64,000 nt of DNA, from contig NZ_CP062167.1 in the NCBI RefSeq assembly GCF_014844055.1, positions 3,447,501 to 3,511,500 of the forward strand, written 5' to 3'. Shown here in pieces: positions 42,150 to 52,165 of the stretch; within the stretch, counting starts at the first letter, position 1; every line of letters starts with the position of its first letter. The translations under genes and the position numbers were made by a program. This stretch comes from Aureimonas sp. OT7 (lineage in GTDB: Bacteria; Pseudomonadota; Alphaproteobacteria; Rhizobiales; Rhizobiaceae). The notes beneath the pieces are model-generated. The model made no database searches. It saw nothing but the letters and a program-made list of their open reading frames with translations, and was not told where the DNA came from.

Positions 42150-44354
42150 ATGGACTTCAACAATTTCACCCTCGCCGTCGATGGCGACGGCATCGCGCTC
42201 CTGACCTGGGATATGCCGGACCGTTCGATGAACGTCTTCACCGAGGAGGTGATGGACGAGATCGAGGCGGCACTGGACGGCCTCGTCGCAGACGAGGCGG
42301 TCAAGGGCATCGTCTTCGCCTCGGGCAAGGCGGGCAGCTTCACCGGCGGGGCCGATCTCAAGATGCTCGGCCGCATGCTGGGCGACTATCGCAAGCTGGA
42401 GGCAATCGATCCGCACGCGGCGATGTCCCAGTTGTTCGAGCGCTGCGGACGCATGGGCGCGCTCTGGCGCCGCATCGAAACGTGCGGCAAGCCGGTCGTC
42501 ACCGCCATCGACGGCACCTGCATGGGCGGCGGCTTCGAACTGGCCCTCGCCTGCCACGGCCGCGTCGCCACCCCGCGCGCCAAGATGGGGCTGCCGGAAG
42601 TCAAGGTCGGCATCTTTCCGGGCGCCGGCGGTACGCAGCGCATCGCCCGCATGCTGGACACGCAGGCGGCGCTTCAGTTTCTGCTGAAGGGCGAGGCCAT
42701 CGGCGCCGACAAGGCCCTGGCCATGAAGCTCATCGACAAGGTCGCCGCGCCGGAAGAGCTTGTGGAAACCGCCAGGGCGATGCTCAAGGCCGGCATCCCC
42801 GCCGTGAAGCCCTGGGACCAGAAGGGCTACAAGCTGCCGTCCGGCCCCGTCTATTCCGCTGCCGGCGCGCAGCTCTGGCCGGCGGTCTCCTCGCTCTACC
42901 GCAAGGAAACGCAGGATAATTATCCGGGTGCGCGCGCCATCGTGAAATGCGTCTACGAGGGCCTTCTCCTGCCGATCGACCTCGGCCTCAAGGTCGAGCA
43001 ACGCTATTTCGCCTCCGTGCTGCGCTCCACCGAAGCGGGCATGATGATCCGCTCGCTGTTCGTCTCCATGCAGGAGCTCGGCAAGGGAGCGCGCCGCCCG
43101 CAGGGCATGGCGAACCGCCAGCCGAAGCGTATCGCCGTTATCGGCGCCGGCTTCATGGGCGCCGGGATCGCCTATGTTTCGGCCATGGCCGGTATCGAGG
43201 TGCTGCTGGTCGACCGTGACATCGCGGCTGCCGAAAAGGGCAAGGCGCATTCGGCCTCCCTGATGGCCGACCGCGTCAAGAAGGGTCGCGCCAGGGAGGC
43301 CGACGCCGACGCGCTCCTGTCCCGCATCACCCCCGCGGACGGCTATGACGGACTTGCGGACGTGGACCTCGTGGTCGAAGCCGTGTTCGAGGACCGCAAG
43401 GTGAAGGCCGAAGTCATCGCGGCGGCCGCCGCCGCCATGAAGCCGGGCGCGATCTTCGCGTCCAACACCTCGACCCTGCCCATCACCGGGCTTGCGGAAA
43501 GCTTCCCGGACGCGACCCGCTTCGTCGGCATCCATTTCTTCTCGCCGGTCGACAAGATGATGCTGGTGGAAGTCATCCTCGGTGAAAAGACGGGCGACGA
43601 GGCCTTGGCCACGGCACTGGATTTCGTCCGCGCCATCCGCAAGACGCCGATCGTCGTCAACGACACGCGAGGCTTCTTCGCCAATCGCTGCGTGCTGCGC
43701 TACATGTCGGAAGCCTACGACATGGTGGTCGAAGGCGTACCCCCTGCCATGATCGAGAATGCCGCCCGCATGGCCGGCATGCCGGTGGGCCCGCTGGCGC
43801 TGAACGACGAGGTCGCCATCGACCTGTCCCGCAGGATCATGCAGGCCACGATGGCAGACCTGGGCGAAGCGGCGGTGGACAAGCGCCATTTCGACCTCGT
43901 CAACCGCCTCGTGGAAGCAGGCCGCCTCGGCCGCAAGGCCGGCAAGGGCTTCTACGACTACCCGGCAAAGCCTGCCAGGAAGCATCTATGGCCGGGTCTC
44001 AAGGAGCTCTACCCACAGCAGAACGCCGAAGATGTCGATGTGAAGGAATTGCAGCAGCGCTTTCTTGTCACCATGGCGCTCGAGGCTGCACGGACCATGG
44101 CCGAAGGCGTCGTCACCGACCCGCGCGAGGCCGATGTGGGGTCTATCCTCGGCTTCGGCTACGCACCCTACACCGGCGGGGCCCTGTCCTATATCGACGG
44201 CATGGGCGTCAAGGCGTTCGTTGCGCTGTGCGAGGCGTTGGAGAAGCGGCACGGGGAGCGGTTCGCGCCCATCCCTCTCCTGCACGAGATGGCATCCGCC
44301 GGCCAGAGGTTCTACGGCCGGTTCCGCCCTGCCCGCCAGGCCGAAGCGGCCTGA
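42150..44354 (+). CDS. Enoyl-CoA hydratase/3-hydroxyacyl-CoA dehydrogenase (FadB/FadJ type)
   Basis: This 734-residue multifunctional enzyme hydrates enoyl-CoA and then oxidises the 3-hydroxyacyl-CoA with NAD+. The N-terminal crotonase domain has [13 protein letters not shown] and [19 protein letters not shown] (oxyanion hole), with the conserved Glu pair in [17 protein letters not shown]. The Rossmann domain starts at [19 protein letters not shown] near residue 330. Catalytic His sits in [13 protein letters not shown], and two 3HCDH C-terminal domains follow. The ribosome-binding site is GGGGAGG. It pairs with the thiolase as a beta-oxidation complex. Confidence 0.95.
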   Translation: MDFNNFTLAVDGDGIALLTWDMPDRSMNVFTEEVMDEIEAALDGLVADEAVKGIVFASGKAGSFTGGADLKMLGRMLGDYRKLEAIDPHAAMSQLFERCGRMGALWRRIETCGKPVVTAIDGTCMGGGFELALACHGRVATPRAKMGLPEVKVGIFPGAGGTQRIARMLDTQAALQFLLKGEAIGADKALAMKLIDKVAAPEELVETARAMLKAGIPAVKPWDQKGYKLPSGPVYSAAGAQLWPAVSSLYRKETQDNYPGARAIVKCVYEGLLLPIDLGLKVEQRYFASVLRSTEAGMMIRSLFVSMQELGKGARRPQGMANRQPKRIAVIGAGFMGAGIAYVSAMAGIEVLLVDRDIAAAEKGKAHSASLMADRVKKGRAREADADALLSRITPADGYDGLADVDLVVEAVFEDRKVKAEVIAAAAAAMKPGAIFASNTSTLPITGLAESFPDATRFVGIHFFSPVDKMMLVEVILGEKTGDEALATALDFVRAIRKTPIVVNDTRGFFANRCVLRYMSEAYDMVVEGVPPAMIENAARMAGMPVGPLALNDEVAIDLSRRIMQATMADLGEAAVDKRHFDLVNRLVEAGRLGRKAGKGFYDYPAKPARKHLWPGLKELYPQQNAEDVDVKELQQRFLVTMALEAARTMAEGVVTDPREADVGSILGFGYAPYTGGALSYIDGMGVKAFVALCEALEKRHGERFAPIPLLHEMASAGQRFYGRFRPARQAEAA

Positions 44355-44375
44355 CGGCGACGGCGCGCGGCGGGG

Positions 44376-45458
44376 TCAGCCCTTTTCCTGGCCCCGCTTG
44401 CGCCACCAGCCGAACAGGCCCGGCTTCTCGGTAGGCGGCGGCTTGTCCCCTCCGGCACGCGCACCGATCGTATCGGCAACGCGGGCGCCGCGCATCCCCA
44501 GGGGCGTGTCGCCGCGAACCGTGGTGTCCACGGCCGTCTGATGCTCCATCTCGGCGTTGATCTCGGCACCGAGGATGAAGATCACCGAGGAAATCCATAC
44601 CCACATCATGAAGCCGATGACCGCCCCTAAAGAGCCGTACATCGCATTGTAATTGGCGAAATTGCGCAGGTACCAGGAAAAGCCCACCGTCGCGATCAAC
44701 CAGACGGTCGCCGTCAGCGTCGCGCCGAAGATCACCCATGTCCAGCGCGCTCGCGCCCGGCTCGGCCCGTAGCGGTAGATCATCCCGATGGACGCGACCA
44801 CGAGCGCGAACAGGATCGGCCATCGTCCGATGAAGACGAGATCGTCCGTGAAATTGGAAGCGCCGATGACGCCCATGATCGCCGGGATCAACCCGATGGC
44901 CGTGAACATCACCGAGATGATGAAGATGGCCCCCATCGTGAAGCACAGGGCGACGATATTCAGCTTCAGGAAGCTGCGCTCCTCCTGCTCGCCATAAGCA
45001 ACGTTCATCGCTTCGAACAGTGTCTTGATGCCGTTGTTCGCGCTCCACAGGGCGAAGAGAAGACTGGTCACGAACCCGACCGACAGGGACGACCTGTCCT
45101 GATTGACGAGATATTCAAGCTGCGCATTGACGAGTTCCAGCCCGGCCTGCGGCAGGAAGCGGCCAAGGAACTCGATATGCCCGGCGATGGTCGCGGGATC
45201 CGCCATCATGCCGTAGAAAAATACGAACACGGCCAGCGCGGGAAACAGCGCAAGCAACAGGTAGAAGGTGGCGCCGGCGGCGATCAGCATGATCCGGTCT
45301 TCGAAGAAGGACACGTAGAGCCGCGCCAGAATATCCTTCCAGCCTTTCCAGGGGATATGCCATGGACCCTTGGCCGCACGCCCTCTGCCGGGCTCGCTTG
45401 CGCGCAGCTTGGTCTCTTCGCTCGTATGTGGTGCGAAACGCAGACTCTTCACCACCAT
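44376..45458 (-). CDS. YihY/virulence factor BrkB family membrane protein
   Basis: This 360-residue inner-membrane protein has six predicted helices, beginning with IMLIAAGATFYLLLALFPALAVFVFFYG, and the family hallmark WSANNGIKTLFEAMNVAYGEQEERSF. YNAMYGSLGAVIGFMMWVWISSVIFILGAEINAEMEH is the other signature, close to the C-terminal end of the core. The cytoplasmic tail is charged. The name virulence factor BrkB is historical; no function is proven for most members. It is convergent with the fadB-like gene, 21 nt away. Confidence 0.88.
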   Translation of the reverse strand: MVVKSLRFAPHTSEETKLRASEPGRGRAAKGPWHIPWKGWKDILARLYVSFFEDRIMLIAAGATFYLLLALFPALAVFVFFYGMMADPATIAGHIEFLGRFLPQAGLELVNAQLEYLVNQDRSSLSVGFVTSLLFALWSANNGIKTLFEAMNVAYGEQEERSFLKLNIVALCFTMGAIFIISVMFTAIGLIPAIMGVIGASNFTDDLVFIGRWPILFALVVASIGMIYRYGPSRARARWTWVIFGATLTATVWLIATVGFSWYLRNFANYNAMYGSLGAVIGFMMWVWISSVIFILGAEINAEMEHQTAVDTTVRGDTPLGMRGARVADTIGARAGGDKPPPTEKPGLFGWWRKRGQEKG

Positions 45459-45591
45459 GGATGCCCCCTTGCCGCCGGTCCGTCTTCGAGCTCGAACGCC
45501 GCATAATCGTCTCGATTGCCATGGGCAGCAACGTCAATGCCAGATTTGAGTCAATGTTCCGCAAAGCGGGGAATTGAATCTCATGGTTGCA

Positions 45592-45602
45592 CAATAATAT
45601 TG
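45592..45602. promoter_or_regulatory. Short palindrome upstream of the S24-type regulator
   Basis: CAATAATATTG is a perfect inverted repeat with one central base, in an AT-rich island 46 nt before the regulator start. A second palindrome, AATTGAATT, lies at 45616-45624. They could be an autoregulatory operator. There is no experimental support. Confidence 0.35.
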
Positions 45603-45647
45603 CTTGAGTAGTGGTAATTGAATTGCCGGGTTTGCGACGAGAGACCG

Positions 45648-46277
45648 ATGCTATCGAACGACGAATGGTGGGCGGCCATAGACCGTCTGGCCGAGACGCG
45701 CGGTCTCACTCCATCCGCGCTGGCGCGGCAGGCTGGGCTGGACGCGACCTCCTTCAACAAATCCAAACGCCGGTCGATCGACGGGCGGCCGCGCTGGCCC
45801 TCGACCGAGTCCGTCGCCAAGGTGCTGTCGGCCACCGGAACGAGCATGGAAGATTTCCTGGGCATAACGCGCCCGCTCTCCATAAAGGTATCGTTGCCGC
45901 TGGCCACCGGCGCACACCTTACCGATGCAAGGCAGTTCGGCTCGGACGGGCCGGTGACCGGGCCGGGTTCGGTATCGCTCGACATCAAGATCGACGCGTC
46001 TTCCTTCGGCACCTATGCGCTGGAGGTCGGCAACGAGCGGCAGTTCGCGCCCCGCTATGCCGAGGGCGACATACTGCTGCTGACGCCCGACACGTCCGCG
46101 CGGCCCGGCGAGCGTGTCCTCGCGGTGCTGTACAGCGATGATTTCATCGTCGGCACGGTCAGGCGCAACGCTCCGGGCCGTGTCGAGATCGCGCCGCTGG
46201 ACCCGGCGCTGCCGGTCGTTCGCTTCGCACGCAAGGCCATTCGCCATATGGCCAGGATCGACTGGGCAAGCCAGTAG
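45648..46277 (+). CDS. HTH transcriptional regulator with LexA/S24-like C-terminal domain
   Basis: This 209-residue protein has an N-terminal helix-turn-helix (LAETRGLTPSALARQAGLDATSFNKSKR) like phage repressors. The C-terminal S24/LexA-type fold includes YALEVGNERQFAPRYAEGDILLLTPDTSARPGERVLAVLYSDDFIVGTVRR. In true S24 peptidases a Ser and a Lys form the active site. The usual Ser position just before the MxP motif is not obvious here (GNERQFAP), so self-cleavage is doubtful. The start is at MLSNDEWW. Targets are unknown; it resembles a regulator conserved across Rhizobiales. Confidence 0.85.
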   Translation: MLSNDEWWAAIDRLAETRGLTPSALARQAGLDATSFNKSKRRSIDGRPRWPSTESVAKVLSATGTSMEDFLGITRPLSIKVSLPLATGAHLTDARQFGSDGPVTGPGSVSLDIKIDASSFGTYALEVGNERQFAPRYAEGDILLLTPDTSARPGERVLAVLYSDDFIVGTVRRNAPGRVEIAPLDPALPVVRFARKAIRHMARIDWASQ

Positions 46278-46296
46278 ACGTTCGAGGATGCCGCGT

Positions 46297-46962
46297 ATGC
46301 GTTCGATAAGTCAGGCAATCAAGATCGCCGCGTCGCTCCTGCTGATGTGCCTGATAGTGCTGCTGATCCTGCCCGATGTCTCCGGCTTCCCGAAATGGCC
46401 GGATCGCCCAAGCCGCGCAGAGCGGCTCGCCGAGCGGCAGAGACAGGCCACACCGCCTCCGCCCCCGGCCGCAAGCCGCGGGGAGCCGCTGCCGCAAACC
46501 ACCGGCATGCCCCCGCAGCCCGAAACGGAGCCGGAGCCGCAGGCCCCGCCCGAGCCGCAGCCGGCCCCCTCCCCGGCGGCGGCCGATCCGGAGCGCATCT
46601 TCCATCGCGCGGTGGCGGTGACGGCGACGGACTTCGAGGCCGATGGCCTGCGGATTTCGCTTGCCGGGGTCGAAAGCCTGCCCTTCGAGGAAACATGCAG
46701 CCTCGGCACGGTGTCCGCACCGTGCGGCGCACAGGCGCGCACCGCGCTGCGCGGCTGGCTGCGTGGCCGCAGCCTGTCCTGCAACGTACCGGCGGATGCG
46801 CGTGAGGGCGGCGTCGAAGCCGCCTGCCACGTCGGCGGCGAGGATGTGGCCCGCTGGCTGGTGATGCAGGGTTGGGCGCGCCCGGTCCCCGGAGGCGCTT
46901 ATGAAAACGCGGCACAGGCGGCGCGCCGCGACGAGCGCGGCCTCTGGCGCTACGAAGAGTAG
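46297..46962 (+). CDS. Membrane-anchored thermonuclease-like (SNase) protein
   Basis: This 221-residue protein has an N-terminal membrane helix (AIKIAASLLLMCLIVLLILPDV), a Pro/Glu/Ala-rich linker, and a C-terminal SNase-like domain (RISLAGVESLPFEETCSL, CGAQARTALRGWLRGRSLSC, CHVGGEDVARWLVMQGWARPVPGGAYENAAQAARRDERGLWRYEE). The catalytic Arg and Glu of staphylococcal nuclease are not clearly conserved, so nuclease activity is uncertain. It starts at 46297 behind GAGG. It follows the regulator by 19 nt and may share its transcript. Confidence 0.75.
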   Translation: MRSISQAIKIAASLLLMCLIVLLILPDVSGFPKWPDRPSRAERLAERQRQATPPPPPAASRGEPLPQTTGMPPQPETEPEPQAPPEPQPAPSPAAADPERIFHRAVAVTATDFEADGLRISLAGVESLPFEETCSLGTVSAPCGAQARTALRGWLRGRSLSCNVPADAREGGVEAACHVGGEDVARWLVMQGWARPVPGGAYENAAQAARRDERGLWRYEE

Positions 46963-46978
46963 CCGTCAGCCTCAGGAC

Positions 46979-48622
46979 CTATCGCAAGGTTCCGTCCAGC
47001 GCCGCGCGAATGAGCGCGCGTGTTTCGTCGATGCCATACAACGCCGCAAACGAGCCGAACCGTGGGCCGCGCTCCTGCCCAAGCAGGATCTGGTACAGCG
47101 CCTGGAACCATTCCACGGACACGCCGGGGCCGCCATCCGGCCCCTTCTTCGACGCATCCTGGTAACGCTGGATGGGCCGGGCGACATCCAGGACGGCATC
47201 CTGGATGGCCGCCCCATCGGCGTCGGCCGGCAGCGCGGCCAGCTTTGCGTCCAGCGTTTCCAACGCCTGCCGCTCGATGTCGTCGGGCGCGCGGAATACC
47301 TTGGCCGGCCTGACGAAATCCTCGAAATAGGCGAGCGCATAGCCGACGAGTTCGTCCAGCTCGGGCGCGCTCTGCGGCGTCACGCCCGGCGCATAGCGCG
47401 AGATGAAACCCCACAGGGTCTGCTTGTCGCCGGCGTTCGAGGCCGAGACGAGGTTCAACAGCATGGCGAAGGGAACGTCCACGCCCTTCTGCGGCACCGA
47501 ACCGGAATGGACATGCCAGACCGGGTTCTGCAGCTTCTGGCGTGCATCCTGCCGCCAGTAGGCATCGACAAAGGCGTAGTAATCATCGACGGCCTTCGGG
47601 ATGACGTCGAAATACAGCTTCTTGGCCGCCTTCGGCTTGTTGAACATGTAGAAGGACAGGCTCTTCGGCGAGGCATAGGTGAGCCATTCGTCGATGGTCA
47701 ATCCGTTGCCCTTCGACTTGGAAATCTTGCCGCCCTTGTCGTCGAGGAAAAGTTCGTAGTTGAACCCTTCCGGCGGCGTCTGCCCCAGCGCGCGGCAGAT
47801 CCGCGACGACAGGGTAACGCTGTCGATCAGGTCCTTGCCGGCCATCTCGTAATCCACCTTCAGCGCCGCCCAGCGCAGGGCCCAATCGGCCTTCCACTGG
47901 CACTTCACGGCGCCGCCGGTAACGGTGGTCTCGACGCGTTCGCCGGTGTCCGGGTCGAGATAGGCGATCATGCCGCGCTCGACGTCGCGATCGACCATCG
48001 GCACCTGCAGAACGTTGCCGCTGCGCGGGCTGATGGGCAGGAAAGGCGAATAGGTGGCACGCCGGTCGGGCCCGAGCGTCGGGAGGATGATGTCCATGAC
48101 CTCGTCATAGACCGCCAGCATCCTGAGCAGCATCGCGTCGAACCGCCCGGACGTATAGTAGTCCGTTGCGGAAGCGAACTCGTAATCGAAGCCGAACCGG
48201 TCCAGGAACTGCCGCAGGCGTGCATTGTTGGCCGCGCCGAACGACGGGTACGCATCGGAAAACGGGTCGGGCACGCGGCTGAGCGGCTTGCCGATGAATG
48301 TCGCCATGCGCTCGCGGTTCGGGACGTTGTCCGGAACCTTGCGCAGGCCGTCGAGATCGTCCGAGAAGCAGATCAGCCGCGTCCTGACCTTGTCCTGCGT
48401 CAGGACACGGAATGCATGGCGCACCATCGTGGTCCGGGCGACTTCGCCGAAGGTTCCGATATGCGGCAGGCCCGACGGTCCGTAGCCGGTCTCGAACAGG
48501 ATTTCGGACTTCGCGTCCGGCCCCTCGACCTTGGGCAACAGCTTGCGGGCTTCTTCGAAAGGCCAGGCGTTCGACCTCAGGGCCTCGTTCAGAAGTTCCG
48601 TATCCATGCCTTCACTCGCCAT
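46979..48622 (-). CDS. lysK: Lysine--tRNA ligase, class I
   Basis: This protein of about 547 residues charges tRNA-Lys with lysine. It is the class I (archaeal-type) LysRS used by many alphaproteobacteria in place of the class II enzyme. The HIGH-like motif is [20 protein letters not shown] and the KMSKS-like loop is [12 protein letters not shown] codons at 48622 and 48607 are both plausible starts; neither has an ideal ribosome-binding site. It is convergent with the nuclease-like gene. Confidence 0.94.
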   Translation of the reverse strand: MASEGMDTELLNEALRSNAWPFEEARKLLPKVEGPDAKSEILFETGYGPSGLPHIGTFGEVARTTMVRHAFRVLTQDKVRTRLICFSDDLDGLRKVPDNVPNRERMATFIGKPLSRVPDPFSDAYPSFGAANNARLRQFLDRFGFDYEFASATDYYTSGRFDAMLLRMLAVYDEVMDIILPTLGPDRRATYSPFLPISPRSGNVLQVPMVDRDVERGMIAYLDPDTGERVETTVTGGAVKCQWKADWALRWAALKVDYEMAGKDLIDSVTLSSRICRALGQTPPEGFNYELFLDDKGGKISKSKGNGLTIDEWLTYASPKSLSFYMFNKPKAAKKLYFDVIPKAVDDYYAFVDAYWRQDARQKLQNPVWHVHSGSVPQKGVDVPFAMLLNLVSASNAGDKQTLWGFISRYAPGVTPQSAPELDELVGYALAYFEDFVRPAKVFRAPDDIERQALETLDAKLAALPADADGAAIQDAVLDVARPIQRYQDASKKGPDGGPGVSVEWFQALYQILLGQERGPRFGSFAALYGIDETRALIRAALDGTLR

Positions 48623-48682
48623 GCTTGCCGTTGCGTTCGAGGCATCGTCTAAAGCATTTCGGGCGCAAGGCAAATCCAACGA

Positions 48683-49525
48683 TCAGAAGGCGCTGATCGG
48701 GAAATAGCGAAGCATCAGCTCCGAGAACCGCCCGCTGGCCACGACCCGCCGCAACGCCTCGTCGAAGCGCGCCGCAAGCTCTTCATCGTCCGGTGCAAGC
48801 GCGAAGGCGAGCCCTTCGCCCAGATACCGGTCCGACAGATAGGGGCCGCCGATAAATCGGCAGCAATCGGCCGCTGCCTCGCTGGCCAGCCAGAAGGACA
48901 GGCCGATGCCATCGCCGAAATAGACGGCCGCATCGCCCCGCCGCATGGCCGACAGGCCCTGGGCCGCGTTCTGCACGGGCACGGCAATGGCCGCCGGAAA
49001 AAACGCCGCCAGCATCGCCGCGTGCGCCGTGCCGGAGACGACCGCCACCCTTTGTCCGTCCAGCGAAGCGGGAAGATCGTCCCCGAGCGTCGAACCGGAC
49101 GGCGCTGCAAATCGCGCCGGAAAATGCAGATAGGTTCGGGTAAAGGCCAGCCGCGCGCGCGATGCGGCGTCGATCGCGACACCGGCGATGATCGCCTCCC
49201 CTTCCCCGGCCAGCAGCGCCGGCTCGAGTTCGTCGAAGGGCCGCGCCTCGATCTGGCAGCTATCCGTGACGGACATGTCCTCGCAGACGGCGCGCGCCAG
49301 ATCGACGTTGAAGCCGGTCAGCAGCCCGCGCGAATCCAGGAAGCTGAAGGGCGGGAAATCCACGCTCGTCAGAAACCGGATGCGGGCGGGCAAAGCAGCC
49401 GTCTGCGCCGCCGCGCCCCGCTGCGCCTGGTCGATGAAATTGGGCGTCGCGACCTGCGCGCCCGAACCGCCCGACAGGATCAGAAGAACCGCGATGCTGA
49501 GCAGAAATGCCGGAACGCGGCGCAT
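48683..49525 (-). CDS. Periplasmic amino-acid-type solute-binding protein
   Basis: This 280-residue family 3 solute-binding protein has a signal peptide (MRRVPAFLLSIAVLLILSGGSGAQ). The domain shows FLTSVDFPPFSFLDSRGLLTGFNVDLARAVCEDM, LAFTRTYLHFPARFAA and the C-terminal FNxLL-like end GRFSELMLRYFPISAF. No permease or ATPase genes lie nearby, so it may serve an unlinked transporter or act as a sensor. The start has GGGAGAGG ahead. It lies just upstream of lysK on the same strand. Confidence 0.85.
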   Translation of the reverse strand: MRRVPAFLLSIAVLLILSGGSGAQVATPNFIDQAQRGAAAQTAALPARIRFLTSVDFPPFSFLDSRGLLTGFNVDLARAVCEDMSVTDSCQIEARPFDELEPALLAGEGEAIIAGVAIDAASRARLAFTRTYLHFPARFAAPSGSTLGDDLPASLDGQRVAVVSGTAHAAMLAAFFPAAIAVPVQNAAQGLSAMRRGDAAVYFGDGIGLSFWLASEAAADCCRFIGGPYLSDRYLGEGLAFALAPDDEELAARFDEALRRVVASGRFSELMLRYFPISAF

Positions 49526-49539
49526 CGAGCCTCTCCCGG

Positions 49540-49806
49540 TCAGCGCCCGGTGCCTTCGGCCACATCCTCGTCCTCGACATCGGCCTGCGGACGATCGTCC
49601 CCGCGCGAAACTTCGCTGTGCCACTTGCCGTCGGCCGTCTGGAACACGATGCCTTCGGTCTCGCCGCTCAACGCCTGCCGTGCGGCGGCGTCTTTTGCCG
49701 CGGCCAGCGCGTCGTCATGCGTCGCGAATGTTTCCGAGAAGACGTCGTTGACCTTGTAGGCCCATCCGCCGTCATGCTCGACGATCCTGTAGTGTATCTG
49801 AGCCAC
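49540..49806 (-). CDS. Small DUF2188-type protein
   Basis: This 88-residue acidic protein has the short DUF2188 pattern: HYRIVEHDGGWAYKVNDVFSETFATHDDALAAAKDAAARQALSGETEGIVFQTADGKWHSE. Families like this are small and of unknown function. The tail is Asp/Glu-rich. It lies 14 nt upstream of the solute-binding protein gene and 24 nt after the L,D-transpeptidase gene, so all three may be co-transcribed. Confidence 0.8.
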   Translation of the reverse strand: MAQIHYRIVEHDGGWAYKVNDVFSETFATHDDALAAAKDAAARQALSGETEGIVFQTADGKWHSEVSRGDDRPQADVEDEDVAEGTGR

Positions 49807-49830
49807 CGTACCCTCCTTGATGAACCGTGG

Positions 49831-50538
49831 CTAAACCTCGGCCGGCGTTGCCGGGTTCCCTGACCGGTCCGCCGAACCCGGCTGCAACACGACGACCCGT
49901 GCGCCGGTCGGAACGCGTCCATAGAGATCGATGATATCCTGATTGAACAGGCGGATACAGCCACTCGATACCGAGCGCCCGATGCTCCAGGCCTCGTTGG
50001 TTCCGTGGATCCGGTACAGCGTATCGACGCCACCCCGGTACAGATAGAGGGCCCGGGCCCCGAGCGGATTGGCCGGCCCGCCCGGTACGCCGTCCGCAAA
50101 GGGGCCGTTGCGCTCCGGGTCCAGGCGGATCATGTTCGGCGTCGGTGTCCAACGGGGCCATTGCGCCTTGCGCTGGATGACGGCATCCCCTTTGAACCCG
50201 AAGCCGGCACGGCCCACGCCGCAACCGTAGCGCACGCATTCGCCGTCTTCGAGCACCAGGTAGACAAAGCGCCGTTCCGGGTCCACGACCACGGTGCCGG
50301 GCGTTTCCGGCCCATAATACCGCACCACGCGGCGCCAGTACTGCGGGTCCACACCGGTCAGGTCAATCGCGGGAAGCGCGAATTCTCCGTCCTGCATCGC
50401 GGCGTACATCGACAGATATTGCTGCGGGATCGCCGGACGCGCCGGCTGGACCGGGCTGCTGGTCTGGGCGGTCGCGCATCCGGCAAGGAAAAGCGGCGCG
50501 GCAACCATGAAGCCGCGACGGCTGAGGTTATGAGACAT
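49831..50538 (-). CDS. L,D-transpeptidase (YkuD domain), lipoprotein
   Basis: This 235-residue protein makes 3-3 peptidoglycan cross-links or anchors proteins to the wall, by family knowledge. The N-terminus MSHNLSRRGFMVAAPLFLAGCATAQ has a twin-Arg-like signal and the lipobox LAGC, so it is probably an outer- or inner-membrane lipoprotein. The YkuD catalytic segment is IHGTNEAWSIGRSVSSGCIRLFNQDI, holding the active-site His and Cys. The start at 50538 follows AAGG. Confidence 0.92.
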   Translation of the reverse strand: MSHNLSRRGFMVAAPLFLAGCATAQTSSPVQPARPAIPQQYLSMYAAMQDGEFALPAIDLTGVDPQYWRRVVRYYGPETPGTVVVDPERRFVYLVLEDGECVRYGCGVGRAGFGFKGDAVIQRKAQWPRWTPTPNMIRLDPERNGPFADGVPGGPANPLGARALYLYRGGVDTLYRIHGTNEAWSIGRSVSSGCIRLFNQDIIDLYGRVPTGARVVVLQPGSADRSGNPATPAEV

Positions 50539-50779
50539 TCTGAACCTTGATCTATCTGACTGACTGCAATCTGGAGTTTTCTCGCTTGCAGGACAACGCG
50601 CCGCTTTGAGGGCGCCATGCAGGTTCGCAACACCCTGTTGCGGCAATGCAACTGCCTGTCACACTCACCGTCGCACCGCAGGGACGGCTGCCGTTGCCTT
50701 CCAACCTGCGGCGCGGCAAGGACCTGCCGGTGCGGGGCGGCTGCCGAAGGCGCGGCCCATCCGTCAACCGAAGGGGCGA

Positions 50780-50920
50780 TCACACCTGTGTCAGAAAATG
50801 CCAGAGATAATAGCCCAGTGCGGAAATCATGAAAACGCAGGCGGCGCAAAAGAGCGCGATACCCGCATACCCTGCGCGTTTCGCCTGGCGTTCACGTCGC
50901 GATACCGGTGCGTTCGCCAT
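50780..50920 (-). CDS. Small single-pass membrane protein
   Basis: This 46-residue protein starts at MANAPVSRRERQAKRAGYAG with AGGAAAGGG ahead. A basic N-terminus is followed by one transmembrane helix (IALFCAACVFMISALGYYLWHFL). Codon use and the ribosome-binding site support a real gene. No family is recognised. It is divergent from the EamA transporter gene. Confidence 0.6.
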   Translation of the reverse strand: MANAPVSRRERQAKRAGYAGIALFCAACVFMISALGYYLWHFLTQV

Positions 50921-51021
50921 CGTGTCCCTTTCCTGAAGTCGGCAGGGAAATAGGGCCTGCACACCGATGCGGAAGGTGGTACGCCAGAGGCATCGGGTCG
51001 GAGGGCCGTTTCGGAAACACC

Positions 51022-51966
51022 ATGTCTAGCAAGTCTTCTATGGCACCGGCCACCAATTCTCTGGCGGGCATCGGGCTGATGCTGTTCGGCGTCTTCATGT
51101 TCGCATCGAACGACGCGCTCGGAAAATTCCTGATCGCCACCTTCTCCATCGGGCAGATCCTGTTGATTCGCAGCGCAGCGGCGCTCGTCATGCTGACGCC
51201 CTTCATCTGGCGCGAGCGCAACACGATCCTGACACCCGAGCGCCGGGGCATCCACGTGTTGCGCATGGCATGCTCGACCGCCGAAGTCGCCCTGTTCTAT
51301 GCCGCCCTGTTCTATCTGCCGCTTGCCGATGTCATGACATTCTACCTGGCAGGACCGATCTACGTGACGGCGCTGTCGGCCCTCATCCTGCGCGAGCCGG
51401 TGGGGTGGCGGCGCTGGTCCGCCGTTCTCGTCGGATTCCTGGGCGTCGTCATAGCCCTCGGGCCCAGCTTCCAGGAGGCATCCACCGGGGCGCTGCTGGC
51501 GATTGCCGGCAGCCTCGCCTACGCACTGCTGATCATCTCCACCCGCTCGCTGTCCGGTGCCAGCGGCACGACGCTGATCAGCTGGCAGACCGCCGGTGCC
51601 CTCCTCTTCGGGTTGGTGGTCGCCCCGTTCGACTGGGCGCCGGTCGACCTGTCCGGCTTCGCGCTGCTCGTCCTGCTCGGCCTGATTGCGATGCTGGCGC
51701 ATGTCTGCGTCAACCAATCCCTGCGGCTGGCCGAGGCATCGGTGGTCGTGCCGTATCAGTATACGTTGATCGTGTGGGCCATCGTGTATGGCACGCTGTT
51801 CTTCGGTGACGAGCCGAAGCCGGCCCTCCTGGCCGGCGCGGTCCTCATCATCGGGTCCGGCATGTTCATCTTCCTGCGGGAGCAGAAGAAGGGGCGCGCA
51901 CCGACGGCCACGATCGTCCCCGAAGTTGCCACCGTCATCGAAGACAAGCAGCCGCCACGGCCATGA
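51022..51966 (+). CDS. EamA/DMT-family transporter
   Basis: This 314-residue protein has about ten membrane helices in two EamA repeats, beginning GIGLMLFGVFMFASNDALGKFLIATFSIGQILLIRS and TGALLAIAGSLAYALLIISTRSL. A short charged C-terminal tail follows. Members export small metabolites such as amino acids or S-adenosylmethionine; the substrate here is not known. The start at 51022 is chosen because it fits the first helix. Confidence 0.87.
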   Translation: MSSKSSMAPATNSLAGIGLMLFGVFMFASNDALGKFLIATFSIGQILLIRSAAALVMLTPFIWRERNTILTPERRGIHVLRMACSTAEVALFYAALFYLPLADVMTFYLAGPIYVTALSALILREPVGWRRWSAVLVGFLGVVIALGPSFQEASTGALLAIAGSLAYALLIISTRSLSGASGTTLISWQTAGALLFGLVVAPFDWAPVDLSGFALLVLLGLIAMLAHVCVNQSLRLAEASVVVPYQYTLIVWAIVYGTLFFGDEPKPALLAGAVLIIGSGMFIFLREQKKGRAPTATIVPEVATVIEDKQPPRP

Positions 51967-52113
51967 TTGGGCCGCGAAAACGGCACAATCTGCAATTGAG
52001 GATAAATAGCCTATCGCCCGCTCGAAACCCTTGATCGGTAAGCGTTCCGCATTCGTTCATGTGAGTCGGAATTGCAACGCGCGTTAACCATTTGTGGCGA
52101 GGCTATGGCAAAA

Positions 52114-52122
52114 TTATCCACA
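52114..52122 (+). promoter_or_regulatory. DnaA-box 9-mer
   Basis: TTATCCACA is a perfect match to the high-affinity DnaA box, 43 nt upstream of the 51-residue ORF. A cluster of boxes, as at an origin, is not seen. Confidence 0.4.
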
Positions 52123-52165
52123 GACTCTACCCTTGTTTTCAACATGCGAATCGGGGGATTTCCAC

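Noticed and set aside
50539..50779. Possible small gene between the L,D-transpeptidase and the small membrane protein genes
   Set aside because: The frames there are short, lack a ribosome-binding site and have no hydrophobic or family signature. A promoter region is the simpler reading.
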